Source of the DNA: Magnaporthiopsis rhizophila
Lineage: Eukaryota; Ascomycota; Sordariomycetes; Magnaporthales; Magnaporthaceae
Direction: 5' to 3'
Length of the DNA stretch: 64,000 nt
Assembly: GCA_003049465.1 (NCBI GenBank)
Contig: PYSS01000142.1
Location: forward strand, 26,781 to 90,780
The position numbers and the translations under genes were made by a program. Shown here one piece after another: positions 11,679 through 23,935 of this stretch. The notes under the pieces were generated by a model. The model searched no databases and was not told the origin of the DNA. It worked only from the letters and a program-made list of their open reading frames with translations. The number at the start of each line of letters is the position of its first letter. Position 1 is the stretch's first letter.

Positions 11679-11982
11679 TGTCACGCGGGGATCGCCACGC
11701 CGGCGCAGCTCCCCCAGTACCAACGGATATTAAGGCGCCAGGCGATTGGGGCGGTTCAGCTGGACACAAGACCCTCGCAAATGGAATAAGGCTAGGCGCC
11801 TAACCCTTTTATAAATACGTACCTAACCCTGCTAAGTACGGGCTATCTAATGGCTTATATAAAAGATACCATTTTGAAGGGTCCTTTAAAAAGATTCTGT
11901 TTTTTTAAATATTTTTTTAAGGTTATAAAAAGTTTATTATAATATAATAATTTTATTAAGCCGATTTTATCCTTTTATTATA
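11679..11982 (+). repeat. Z left LTR
   Basis: Begins TGTCACGCGGGGATCG. The left 150 bases are GC-rich and almost unmutated; the right 130 bases are strongly AT-shifted. Pairs with 38,907-39,210 at exactly the same length. Confidence 0.85.
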
Positions 11983-12439
11983 AATAAATTTTTCCTGTCC
12001 TGAATTGCTTTATAACAATTGTATTATTTTTTTTAAATTTTGGCGGGGCTGTTATGAAATGATTTTTTTTTATTTTTAATGCATTAAGTTTAAGGCTTTT
12101 TTGTTGCATAAAATTATGGTTGCATTAGTGTTTTTAGGGTAATTTTCTGTATTATTACCGTATTAAGGTTAAAATTGTATAAAAAGTTTTCAGATTGGCC
12201 AAGCGGATTGGAAAAAATAAGCATTTTTCCTGTTTTAATTGCTATAATTTTAAAAAATATAGCGATAATATTATGCGTATAAATTATTAAATAAATTTTC
12301 TTCCCGAACACTGGATATAAAAATAAAAAAAATATTATTAAAATTAATATACTATCAAGCACGATGCAATTAATGTTTTATTATAAATGATATATTTGAT
12401 TTGTTAGCCCCAACCCTTCTGCCCCCTGCCAGCCTTGGT

Positions 12440-12851
12440 TGTAACACTGGGGCCTTAAACTTCTGCATCGCTTATACCGAATTATCTTATTTGTTCGGTG
12501 ATCTTTTTCAATTATTATCGCAGGTCCGTTATAAATACCAGCTTATAGCGCTCCTGATACGCAGTGTGGCTTGGTGGGAAAGGCTCCGTAATTCCCGGGG
12601 AAATCGCCCGTTCCGTGGGTTTTTCAGTATAATCCGCCATTACGGAAAAAATCTTATAAAAATATAATAGGTCAGGCCACAAAAAAATCGTCTGGTGGGT
12701 GCTAAAATAGTGTTATTCTACAAAACGAGAAAGAAAAGGGTAAAATTGGGCCTTGCCTTTGGAGGGCTTAAAGCAACCCCTATATACAGAAGTCCTGGCC
12801 CAGGGAGCATCCTTGGGTCATATGATCCGTGCCCAGCACGGATCCGTAACA
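12440..12851. repeat. Possible solo LTR or foreign insert inside Z
   Basis: GC-richer patch in the AT-rich block, bounded by TGTAACACTGG on the left and CACGGATCCGTAACA on the right, so its ends are TG...CA with inverted TGTTAC-type termini. No matching 5-bp direct repeats are visible on the two flanks, so a solo LTR is only one reading; it could also be a less mutated part of Z. Confidence 0.3.
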
Positions 12852-12984
12852 AAAAAAGATATTTTCAAAATTATAAAACCCCTAATAATCATAAATATTT
12901 TACCCAAAAATTAATGGATTTGGATTCCCGAAATGCAGAAAATATTTAATATTTTTAAAAAAGCATTTATCTTTTTACCAATCC

Positions 12985-13480
12985 TAAAGCATTGTGATTT
13001 AGCGCTTTTTGTTATTATGGAGATGGATTTTTCCGATTTTGCAATAAGTGCTGTGTTATTTTAATAAAACCCAAAAAATAACAAATTTTACCCGGTTATT
13101 TTTTATTTTCGAAAAATAATATTAGCAAAAATTAATTACAAATTTATAATAAAAAACTTTTTGCAATTGTTAATTATTTTAACAGATGGAAATATTACTT
13201 AAAAATGGCCCAATACCGGATAAAAATTTTCACAGACCACCAAAACCCGTCCTATTTTATAACGGTTAAAATGCTTACTTAATATTAAACCAAATGGGTA
13301 TAATAATTATCCAGTTATTAGTTTTTGATTAATTATCGATCAGGAAAGCAAAATAAAAAGGCCGATATTTTTCGAAGCTAAAATAATATCGATTTAAAAA
13401 AGGGGAGTAAGGATTAGCCGATTATAATGGTCCTATAAGAAAAATATTTTGCAAAAAAAACCCTCACAAATTCCTTTTTT
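12985..13480 (+). pseudogene. Z RNase H domain, RIP-broken
   Basis: With stops skipped, the plus strand reads MEMDFSDFAISAVL, then a FYFRKI block, a LLAIV-like block and ADH/TDHQNL-like and YQTKW-like blocks in the order known for Ty3/gypsy RNase H (D-A-S-D-F-A, Y-S-R-K, T-D-H-K-N-L). Many in-frame stops. Confidence 0.7.
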
Positions 13481-13679
13481 TTTTTAGCTTTGGTCCGGTT
13501 TTATAATATTCCGATATTTAATGAGATAAGGCATTTACGAACCGAATTAAACAGGTTGCCCAAATTAATAATAAATACCGGGCATATATAAAAAACCGGC
13601 ATAAAAAAAGCTATAAAAAAGGCTTTTTTATAAATATAATAGGTTATAAATCTCAGCCCAGCTAAAATTAAAAAGCGAA

Positions 13680-14021
13680 ATTTTTAATTTAAAATATAAT
13701 ACTAAAATAACCGGATATATAGGTATAAATAAAACCCTGGAACTAATTATTTGATATTTTTAATAGCTAAATATAAAAAAAAATGTTAAAAATTATATAA
13801 AAAACTGTTTAAAATGCTAGTATAATAAGGTTTTAAAATATGCTCTTTTTAGCTTTTTTAACTTATAAAACTATATTATTAATCCTGGCAAATTATAATT
13901 ATAAACTTTATCACGAATTTTTCAAAAAACCGCAAGTATAATTTTATTTGGGTAATAATAAACCTTTTTACCAAAATAATATATTTTGTACTTTTAAAAA
14001 AAGGGAAAAAAAAACGGATAA
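13680..14021 (+). pseudogene. Z integrase, N-terminal part, RIP-broken
   Basis: Contains a GINKTLELI block and a NYIKNCLKC-type zinc-binding end, then a core-domain start with IILFG and INLFTKIIYFV-like strands. It stops abruptly at the X2 target site (14,017-14,021) and continues at 30,772. Confidence 0.65.
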
Positions 14022-14320
14022 TATCGGAATAGGCATTCTGTGCGCATGCGATCCGGAAAAGGAGAACGGAATGGAGGGACCCTCTGGGCCCCTTTGGATC
14101 CCGCACGGGCCAACCGGCCTGTGCGGCTAAAGCGGCAGATCGCCTTTTGGGCGATCGCCTCCGCGCAAATAAAAGGGCAATCTTTTACCCTTCCTTAAGC
14201 AGATAGATTCCTTTCTCCTTGTATATAATAATAGGACTTTCCCAGATTATAAAGATTATTATTCACCCTTTTTAAAAATTTCCGAACCGACTGAACAAAA
14301 AAAACCCTTTTTTGCTAACA
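14022..14320 (+). repeat. X2 left LTR
   Basis: Starts TATCGGAATAGG (RIP-altered TG start) and ends TTGCTAACA. The central GC-rich core (GGATCCCGCACGGG and the CGATC-rich dyad at 14,144-14,160) is shared by all four copies of this LTR. Confidence 0.85.
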
Positions 14321-16019
14321 CTAATTAGTGTTATCAAAAGATAATATAAACGGTTAAGTAAAAGATTTAGCATTAAACATTTACCCATCGAATCTTTAAG
14401 ATTTAAAAAAGGTTAATGAAAGATTTAAAAGCAAAGGAACGCTTTTCCTCCGCTTGATAGCATATTTACTGAACAAATAAATCCTTTTCTCCTTTGGCCT
14501 GCACTGCCCAGCAATTAAATCAGAACCAGTTGAGAAAATTTTACAAATTTAGAAAAAAATATTGTATAATTCCCGGAGTAAATTAAATTATCAGTTTCTA
14601 AATTTTCGAGGGCTTTTGGATCAAAAAAATTACCCCAAGGCAAGTTTGCTCGTCCATTTACCAAAATAATAGCCATAGTTATTCCAATAAAACCTTAATA
14701 ATTAAACAGGTATTATTAATAAAATATCCGGAGCACAAAAAAGCGGTTCCGAAAAAAATTTCAATTAGAAAAAAATCTATCCCTCGAAAAATATTACAAA
14801 ATTATTTAAAGGATTGGATTTTTCCCAAACTTTTATAAATTTCTGTAACAAAAACCTTTTTTAACAAAAAGATTATACCCTAAAAAGTTTATTCCAAACC
14901 GTTTTTAACGATTAAATTAATATTTGGATTATTAAATTTATGCTTAAAAACTGCCAGCAACACGGCGATTTTTTTTTTAGCTTTTTTCGAAAATTTTAAT
15001 GGTTTAAAGCTTATATATATGGATCAGCTGGATATAAAAGCTTTAAAAATATTTATTAAGTTTTTAACAAATCGCAAAATTATTGTTCCTAGCAAATTAA
15101 ACCTAAAAAGCTTAAAAAAATTAAATTTATTATTAACCGATATAAATAATACCCAAAACCTGGCGATCGGGGGAACAGCAAAACCCCTAATGATAAATTA
15201 TCGGAATAAAAATAAAAATTTTAAAATTGTAATTTTGCCTGCAAAATTATCGGCCCAAACAAAAGCATACGGCCACCAGATTAGCAAAAAACGGTTAACC
15301 GGAAATCCTTAAAACGGATTAGCATTTAAATTAAAATGCAATAATCATTTTTATAACGGAACAATCTATTATTAAAACAAAAACCGGCCAAAGCACCAAT
15401 TCCCTTTTCCGATCCCCAAACCGAAATAGTAATTTCCGGATAATTATTCTTTTAGTTCCCCCAAAAAATGCCACAAGAATCAAATTTCGGTAACCTTATA
15501 ATAGCCATTATTCAGATCAAAAATTAATCGATTAACTGGAATCCATTTCCTTAATCTGCCAGATCGGGAAAAACGGCTTTTAGCTATAAAAAATTATATG
15601 CCCGGCTATTATTACCAAAATTTTTTGGCTTATAAACGGGCAAAAAGCCAAATAATTAACGCATACCGCATATTTCTTCCGCTAAATACAACCAATATAC
15701 CGCTTAATACAAATTTGGTAAAAGTATTTAAAAATATGTATAATAAAACACATAAATATTTCGGAAAATAATACAATATTTTGGATAATAAAATTTTGAT
15801 TTTCGCAAATACCTGTAAAATATTTAACATCCTTTTTTTATAGTTTTATACGCTTTTTTTTACTAACCTTTACAAATTAAGCCAAAGCTTATTTTATCCG
15901 AGCTATAAATAAGCGATATATTTTTAAAAAAAACCTACCTAAAATTTAAAGAATATTTCGATACAAAAATTAATCAATAATAATATTACACAAATTAAAA
16001 CTCGATTATATTCCAAATT

Positions 16020-16318
16020 TGTTGGCAGGAAAGGGTTTCTCCTGTTCAATCGGCTCGGAGATCTCCAAAAAGGGTGAATAACAATCTTTATAATCAGGGG
16101 AAATTCTATTATTATGCACAAAAAGGAAAGAATTTATCCGCCTAAGGAAGGCCAAAGGACTGCCCTTTTATCTGCGCGGAGGCGATCGCCCAAAAGGCGA
16201 TCCGCCGCTCTAACTGCACAGGCCGATTGGCCCGTGCGGGATCCAAAAGGGCCCAAAGGGTCCCTCCATTCCGTCCTCCTTTTCCGGATCGCATGCGCAC
16301 AAAATGCCTATTCCAATA
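16020..16318 (-). repeat. X1 LTR, left copy (3' LTR in coding direction)
   Basis: Starts TGTTGGCAGG and ends TTCCAATA, corresponding to TTCCGACA in the right copy; the two differences are transitions. Confidence 0.85.
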
Positions 16319-17039
16319 CCGGCAATTTTTTTTTATGCGCGGGTATTCCGGTGTTTTATTTCCACGATATAATAAGTTTATCCCGGAGATCGTAAGGATC
16401 TCCGAAGGCTTTAACGGAGGTGTTTTTACAAAAGAAATGCCAAATTTGGTGATCCGGTTTTTTGATAAAGAAAATAGCCGGATTTGGTAATCCGAAACGT
16501 TTATTTAAAAAGGGGAGCGCCCTTAATGGGCCAGCAATTAAGGCAAAACGAAAATAAGCGTTTTGGAAGGGCATTTTTATGTTTTGGAAATATTGGATTA
16601 TTAAGCCAAAAAATAATAGGAAAAAAATAATGCAGGTGCGGGCCTTTGCGCAATAAAAAGCTATTTAGCAGATTATTTTAATAAAGAATAATATTAATAA
16701 TTGTTTTTGTGATTTTAAGGATAAGGTTTGCGTTTATATAAAGGCATTTTGTTTATCCCGTTTATAATTCGGCCAACCTGCACCGGTAAACCTTATTTAT
16801 TAATCTGTTTTTTTTATACCCTATTTGTATATATTTTATTATTTAAAATCCCGATTAATTAATTATTATTTTGTTAATTATTATTTTTTTTTCCTTTTTT
16901 TGCCTTTTTTTTTATTTTTATAGCTAAAATAACTGGTAAAAAAAGGAAATTATCGAATTTCACCCGGTTATATAAAAATTTAGCAATTCGGAAATTATCC
17001 CGAGCCCAGAACCCTTAAAAAAAAAGGCAAAAATAAAAT

Positions 17040-17700
17040 TATTTTTAAAATTTTTAATTATCGCACCACTGGCGGTAAAAATATTAAACCGCTAATTTTA
17101 GGCTTTGGTGGGTACAGTAAAAAGGTGGATTTAAAATCGGTCCTATATTTGGAATGTTTTAAATTAATTTTGGCCGGTAAAATACCAGAGCTTGATAAAA
17201 AAAATAATTACCGGGATTAAATCCCGAACAAAAAGCAGTATTGGCTGTGCGCTTTAAGCTATATATATAAACCTATATAAATTTTTCGATTTTTGAAAAC
17301 TTAATTGTAAAATTAGGTTAATAATTATTTTTAATCCTTTTTTGGTTTTGCATTTGGCTTTTAAATTTTTTGCAATATAATGCTAAAGCGAAAAAATTTA
17401 CAAAAAAGTTATAAATTTATATCCTAAATTAGGTAATCGGAATATATTTTGCTAATAGGGATTATTTAATTGCAAAAATTTAATAAATAAAGAATTATTT
17501 GTAAAATAATATTAATTTTTGCCGAAAAGGATAAGGGTAAGGATAATTTATTTGTTAAAGCAAATAATAATTTTTTTATAATAATACGAGCGGAATATAA
17601 TGCTATAAGCCAAACGGCCGTTTTAAAAATATAGGATGCTGCAACCCTAATAAAAATGCATAATAAAAAAAAAAAGTAAAAAAAGATCTGGGGATATGCA
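17040..17700 (+). pseudogene. X1 copy of the antisense ORF
   Basis: Antisense to the X1 pol. Reading through stops gives SVLYLECFKLILAGKIPELD, closely matching the minus-strand reading of X2 (28,200-29,100). Two independent copies with the same amino-acid block suggest it was once coding. No function is recognised. Confidence 0.4.
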
Positions 17701-17999
17701 TTTAAAAAATTGCGATATTATTTTTTTGCGCTGCATTATTTGTTATTTTTATTAATTGTGAGAAGCACGGTTCCATATTATATTGCGCTATATTTTTAAA
17801 ATTTGTTACTTTTATTATAAAAAAATAATTAATTTATTATAACCCTTAGCTTTTTTTTATTTTTAATTTTGCTTTATTTATTTCTCGACCCTGATTATTA
17901 TTATATTAAAGCTAATAAAATCCTTTAAAGCTTTGTTTAGCTGATTTTTGGTTATAATATTTGCAGGATTATTTATTTTTGCAATTTACCGGATTTTAT

Positions 18000-18430
18000 T
18001 AATTTCCTAACCCTTGTAAAATTCACAAAAAGTTATAATATTTATTATAAGGCATTTTTCCGTTATTGTTCCCAGTTGGATAAGGCACTGATATAGCGAA
18101 AAGCTATCAGTACAAATCACCAGCTTGCAAAAAGGTAGGTCCAGTTTTTTATTAATCGTTAAAAGCATTATTTTAAAAATATAACCTGTATTAAATCTGC
18201 TGATCATATTATAAATTTTGCTAGCAAAAATGCTTTATATTACCCTTTTGTATTTGACAAAACTTTAATATAATATATTTCCGGTGATTTGGAAACTTTT
18301 TTCCTGCTTTATGCTGGTTTGAATTCCAAAAACAACCATAAAACCGATCTATAAATTAAAATCCTTATTATTAGCAAAAAATCCGTCCATAAATACAAAT
18401 AATTTTGCTGTTAATAAATCGAATTGGATA
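18000..18430 (-). pseudogene. X1 copia RNase H, RIP-broken
   Basis: The minus strand reads MISRFNTGYIFKIMLLTINK, then LPFCKLVICTDSFSLYQCL, matching the copia RNase H core (CTDSxSLY) and the X2 copy at 27,444-28,010. Confidence 0.75.
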
Positions 18431-21400
18431 TAGTTCAGGCCTTTATCTGTATTATTAATTTATTAACGGATATATTTGTTAAGTTTTTTAATATTTGTAT
18501 CCTGGGATTTTTTGGCTTATACCGCCACGGAGTAATCGAAAGCAGCATCCGGCTGGCATATTAAATTAATATATGCCCCTTGTGCGTGCTGGATAATATA
18601 TTATTATTAAATATTATCGCCCTTATAAGGCATAAGCTTAAATCGATCTGCCTGTTCTTTTTGCTATATATAAATAATTATTTTACCGATTGCAATTTTG
18701 CAGCTATTAAAATAACCTTTATTATTAAGGTTTAGGATGGACCTCGGTTTGGCTTTAAAATTTGCTTTTTGAAAGGCAACTTTTTCCTTTTCCATAAATT
18801 TTTTGCTATTTAAATTTAGCGTATCGTCGGTTTATATATTAATAATTCCAAAACTTTTGCCAATTTTTGAAATAAATAAGCAGGGATTATAATCGGAAAT
18901 AAAATAATCTAATCGTTTTTTATAATACTTTTGGTATATTATAAACCAATATAATCCGGCTTCAGCCAATCCGTAAAACAGTTTAATCAAACAAAATATG
19001 GTTCTAAAAGGGTATTATTGCTATAATTTTATAGGAAAATATAGGTAGATAATCTTTTGTAATTTAATTTTGGCCTGGGTATATACTTAACTAATATTTC
19101 GGATTATTAGCTGGTTCTTTATAACTATAAAGGTTAATACAAATGCGAGGATCAGGCATTAATTATATTATATAATTATCGGAAACTGGGTAAATAATAT
19201 TAATTTTTCCCAATTATTATATTATTGTACCACAAATTTTAATTTTTCGTAAAGGTTTGCATTTGTCCTTTTAACCTTTTTAATTATATATATTCCGAAA
19301 ATTTTTACCAATTTATTAATTTGGTATTATTTAATCGGTTTAATTATATTATTGGCCAGCAAATTACCAATTTTTTTTGGTTAAATTATTTAAAAAATTT
19401 GCTTAAGGTTATAATATTTCCAACCTATTAATAATAAAGCGCTAAGCGTATAAACTTTGTTTTTTTTGCCTTTATAAATGCTATTAGGATATTTATTGCC
19501 TCGGAATTGCGCCGAAATTATCCATATCATTTAAATGCCGGTTTATCGGCTAATATAATAACCAAAAATGCCGATAATTCAGGTACTTTGCGTAACCTCC
19601 CTTATTTATACAAAAAAAATAACAATAATTTTTCGATTTTTAAATTATCCTTGCTAACATTTGTTAAATTATTAATTTGCTATTTTATATTTTTATAAAA
19701 CCGTTTTTGGAGCTGCGGCTGGTTTAGGGCTGGATATTTAAATAATTCCAGCTGCTTTTTTAAACCTGCTATTTGCTGCTCCCTTAATTTATGGTAAAAT
19801 TTGCAAATAATGCTCCGGAATATTGCTAAACCATTTGGCATATTTATTATAATTTTGTTTTTTATCACAAATAATATTTTAAAAGGTTCCTGCTATTTTT
19901 GTTTTTTTCGATAAACAAAAACCTTATTTCCCAAAACAAAAAAATTGGGCAATATCCCTGTGATACTCGGGCTGTTATGCATATTTAAAGTATTATTTAC
20001 CTTTTGTTTGGCAAAAAATTTGCGCAATTTTGCTATAATTTTGGTAATTATTGCTATTTGTTAAACCTGTATTCCAAAAGGTGCTAAATTATTATTAAAT
20101 TGCAGTATAATACCAAAAACGAGCAAAATAAGGATTAATTTATTAAATTTTATAATATTATTTAATATTTTAATTGCTTTTTAAAGCACCGAATAGGGGT
20201 AAATATTAGGGTATTTTTTTTTAATTATTTTATAAATCCGTTGGAAAAATTTATAATATTTTTCAACTTTGCTTATCGATTAATATGCTTTTATTGGAAC
20301 CTAATAATATATAATCCCAAAAATTTTTATTTTTGCCTGGAATTTGTTTATAACAAAATTGGTTTCTGCATTATAAAATATAATATTAGGCAAATTAAGG
20401 TAAATATTAGACCAGTAGCATTTAAAAATTTCCCATATTTTTTTGGCTAATCCTTTTTTAAAAAATATTGCTATGTTAAATGCAATATTTGTATTAATTA
20501 TATAAAATATTTATTTATCGTCCAAATAATAATATTAATAATTATTTTATAATTAAAATTAATATTATTTTTAAATATAAATTTAAAATATTATAATGCA
20601 AAACTTATGGTTTGGCAATGGTGGCACACTCGATTTATTATTTGCAAAGCATTCCGATTTACCCAATGGCCTGCCTGGTTTAGCATATGCCAAAAGCAAT
20701 TAACAAAAAAATAACCAAAGTATTTATATAAACGCCTCAGTTTTATTTCCGTTAGGGAAAATATTTTTATAATCGTTTAATTAGTTAAATATAAAGCACC
20801 TAAATAGCTAATTTTATTGAAAAAAAAACCATAAGTGGCCTGATTTTCTGATAATCGGAATGCGCTTACCAAGCTTGGTTATAAACTTATTGCGCATATT
20901 ATCAAAATAAATACCTAATTGGTCCATATCCTCGAAGCATAGCAAAAAAGGGGTTTATATTGGAATTATGTGAAAAATAATCGATCCAACCGGAATTTTT
21001 AACATAATTTTGCCCAGGCTAAATAGGGTATTTTTTAAACTAAAACAAACATAACATTTGGATTTTCCAATAATTAATTAAAAATCAGGCAGAAAATATT
21101 GCAATGCTTAAAATTGCATAAAACCGGCGGTCGAAACTTTGGCCGCTTTTGTATCTGGAAGGATACCGCACTATTTATCTCCGCTGGAAAGCACGTACTG
21201 CTATAATACCTGCTCCTGATTATTTTCGTTCTGGTTTTTATTTATTTATTATAGGAAATGGGCCTAAATATAATACCAGAAAGTTTTATTAGCAAAATAA
21301 CTGGTAATAGCAGCAATAAAAAAATGCATTAATAATATTTTTCCATTATTATTATTTAATTAATTGCTGGGCTTTAATATTAATTAGGCCTGCTAATTAT

Positions 21401-23638
21401 TTATAGGTTTTTTATTATCCTTATCGCTATTTTTTTTATATTCGAAAAGGAATTAGGCAAAGCTTTTTTTCTGATCGCTACGCTTTTAGCACGTATTTTT
21501 CCAATATTTTTTTGTACTATATTATTTTTTCGGTATATATTATATTAAACGGTAACCATACTTAACACAAACCCAGTATTTGCTTTAGAATTATAAAAAT
21601 GCCTTTTCCAGGGGCCATTACTGTTCTATTTATCGGTATAACGCTTATTTTTAGGGTTTTTTCCGAATTTATATTTAACAAAATAACTGTTATAAATAGT
21701 AATATTTTTATTTATTTATATAATATTGCAAAGCTGGAAAGCCAGGCTTTTAAATGTTTTTTTTGAATATAAAAAGGCCATTTTAAGCTCGGGTATTCCC
21801 TAAATTGCACGGAAAACGCTTATAATCAATTAATGATTTTGCTAATAATCGGGGTTTAAAATTTGTTAATAAATTTGAAATTTATCCAAAAAAATTTGGA
21901 GCATTTTTATTTTATTTTTACCTATATTTATATTTTCGAAACTAATAATTTAGAACATAATTAAGCTCCAATTTGTATAATACTGTTATTAATTAACCTT
22001 TATATCGAAATATTCCTTAAATTTTAAATAAATTTCCCTAAAAATGTATCGCCTGTTTATAGCCCAAATAAAATAAGCTTCGGCTTAATTTATAAAAACC
22101 AGTGGAAAAAACGTATAAAATTATAAAAGGAAAATGCTAAGCATTTTATAGGTGTTTATAAAAATTAAAACCTTATTATTTAAAATATTGTACTGTTTTC
22201 CAAAATATTTATATGCCTTATTATATATATTTTTAAATGCTTTTATTAAATTTGTATTAAGCAATATATTAGTTATATTTAGCGAAAAAAATATACGGTA
22301 CAGGTTAATTATTTGGCTTTTTATCCGTTTATAAGTTAAAAAATTTTTATAATAATAACCGGGTATATAGCTTTTTATAATTAAAAACCGGTTTTTCCAA
22401 TTTAACAAACCAGGACAATAAACCCCAACTAATCGATTAATCCCTAATTTAAATAATAATTATTATAAAATTACCAAAATTTAATCCTTATAATATTTTT
22501 TAAAAAAATTAAAAAAATAATTATCCGAAAATTACCGTTTTGGTTTAAAAATCAAAAAAAAGATTAATATTTTAACCGGTTTTTATTTTAATAACGGATT
22601 ATTCCGTTATAAAAATAATTATTGCGTTTTAATTTATATACTAATTTATTTTAAGGATTTCCGATTAATTGCTTTTTGCTAATCTAATAGCCGTATATTT
22701 TCGTTTAGGCCGATAATTTTGCGGGCAAAATTGCAATTTTAAAAATTTGTTTTTATCCCGATAATTTATCGTTAAAGGTTTTGCTGCTCCCCTAATTGCC
22801 AGGTTTTAGGTATTATTTGTATCGGTTAATAATAAATCCAATTTTTTTAAATTTTTCAGGTTCAACCTGCCAAAAATAATAATTTTGCAATTTGTTAAAA
22901 ACCTGATAAATATTTTCGGGGCTTTTATATTTAATTATTTTATACATATAAGGTTTAAACCGTTAAAATCCTTAAAAAAGGATAAAAAAAAAGGTTATTA
23001 TATTACTGGCAGTTTTCGAGCATAAATTTAATAATCCAAATATTAATTTAATTATTAAAAGCAATTTGGAACGAATTTTTTAAAATATAATCCTTTTGTT
23101 AAAAAATCTTTGTTATAAAAATTTATAAAAGTTTGGGAAAAATCCAATTTTTTAAATAGCTTTGTGATATTTTTCGAGGGATAGGTTTTTTCCTAAACGA
23201 AATCCTTTTCGGAGCTATTTTTTTATGCTTCAAATATTTTATTAATAATACTTATCTGATTATTAAAATTTTATCGGAATAATTATGGCTATTATTTTAA
23301 TAAATAAACAAGCAAATTTGCCTTAAAATAATTTTTTAATCCAAAAACCTTTAAAAATTTAAAAATTAATAATTTAATTTATTCCGGGAATTATATAACA
23401 TTTTTTTCTAAACTTGTAAAATTTTTTTAACTGGTTATAACCTAATTGCTGGGCAGCACAGGCCAAAAAAAAGGAATTTATTTGTTTAGCAAATATACTG
23501 TCAAGCAAAAGAAGGGCATTCCTCTGCTTCTAAATCTTTCACCAACCTTTTTTTAAATCTCAAAAATCCGACGGGTAAATGTTTAGCGCTAAATTTTTTG
23601 CCTAACCGTTTGTATTGTTTTTCGATAATACTGATCAG

Positions 23639-23935
23639 TATTGGCAGAAAAGGGTTTTTCCTGTTCAGTCGGCTCGGAAATTTTTCAAAAAGGTGAATAA
23701 CAATCTTTATAATCTGGGGAAATCCTATTATTATATATAAAGAGAAAGGAATTTATCTGCCTAAAAAGGCAAAGGACTGCCCTTTTATATGCGTGAAGGC
23801 GATTGCCCAAAGGGCAATCCGCCGCTTTAACCGCACAGGCCGGTTTGCCCGTACGGGATCCAAAAGGGCCCAGAGGGTCCCTTTATTCCATCCTCCTTTT
23901 CCGGATCGCACGCGCACAAAATGCCTGTTCCGACA
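23639..23935 (-). repeat. X1 LTR, right copy (5' LTR in coding direction)
   Basis: 297 bp, TATTGGCAG to TTCCGACA, with the perfect CCGACA end that the other copies have lost by transitions; the TSD AAATT follows. Confidence 0.85.

Larger units (their letters stand above)
16020..23935 (-). mobile_element. Retroelement X1: second copia copy, inserted inverted into X2
   Basis: LTRs at 16,020-16,318 and 23,639-23,935; TSD AAATT at 16,015-16,019 and 23,936-23,940, exact. Same family as X2 but coding on the minus strand. X1 matches X2 in reverse complement over its length, with two clear differences: X1 lacks about 775 bp near 16,980 (present in X2 at about 29,046-29,818) and lacks the 128-bp element (empty site at 17,497-17,501). 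Removing X1 and one TSD copy joins X2 cleanly, since the sequence left of 16,019 and right of 23,941 continues the same internal sequence of X1. Confidence 0.88.

Noticed and set aside
12440..12851. GC-richer island as a surviving host exon
   Set aside because: No open frame of useful length or splice pattern; LTR-like ends fit better, though without TSD.
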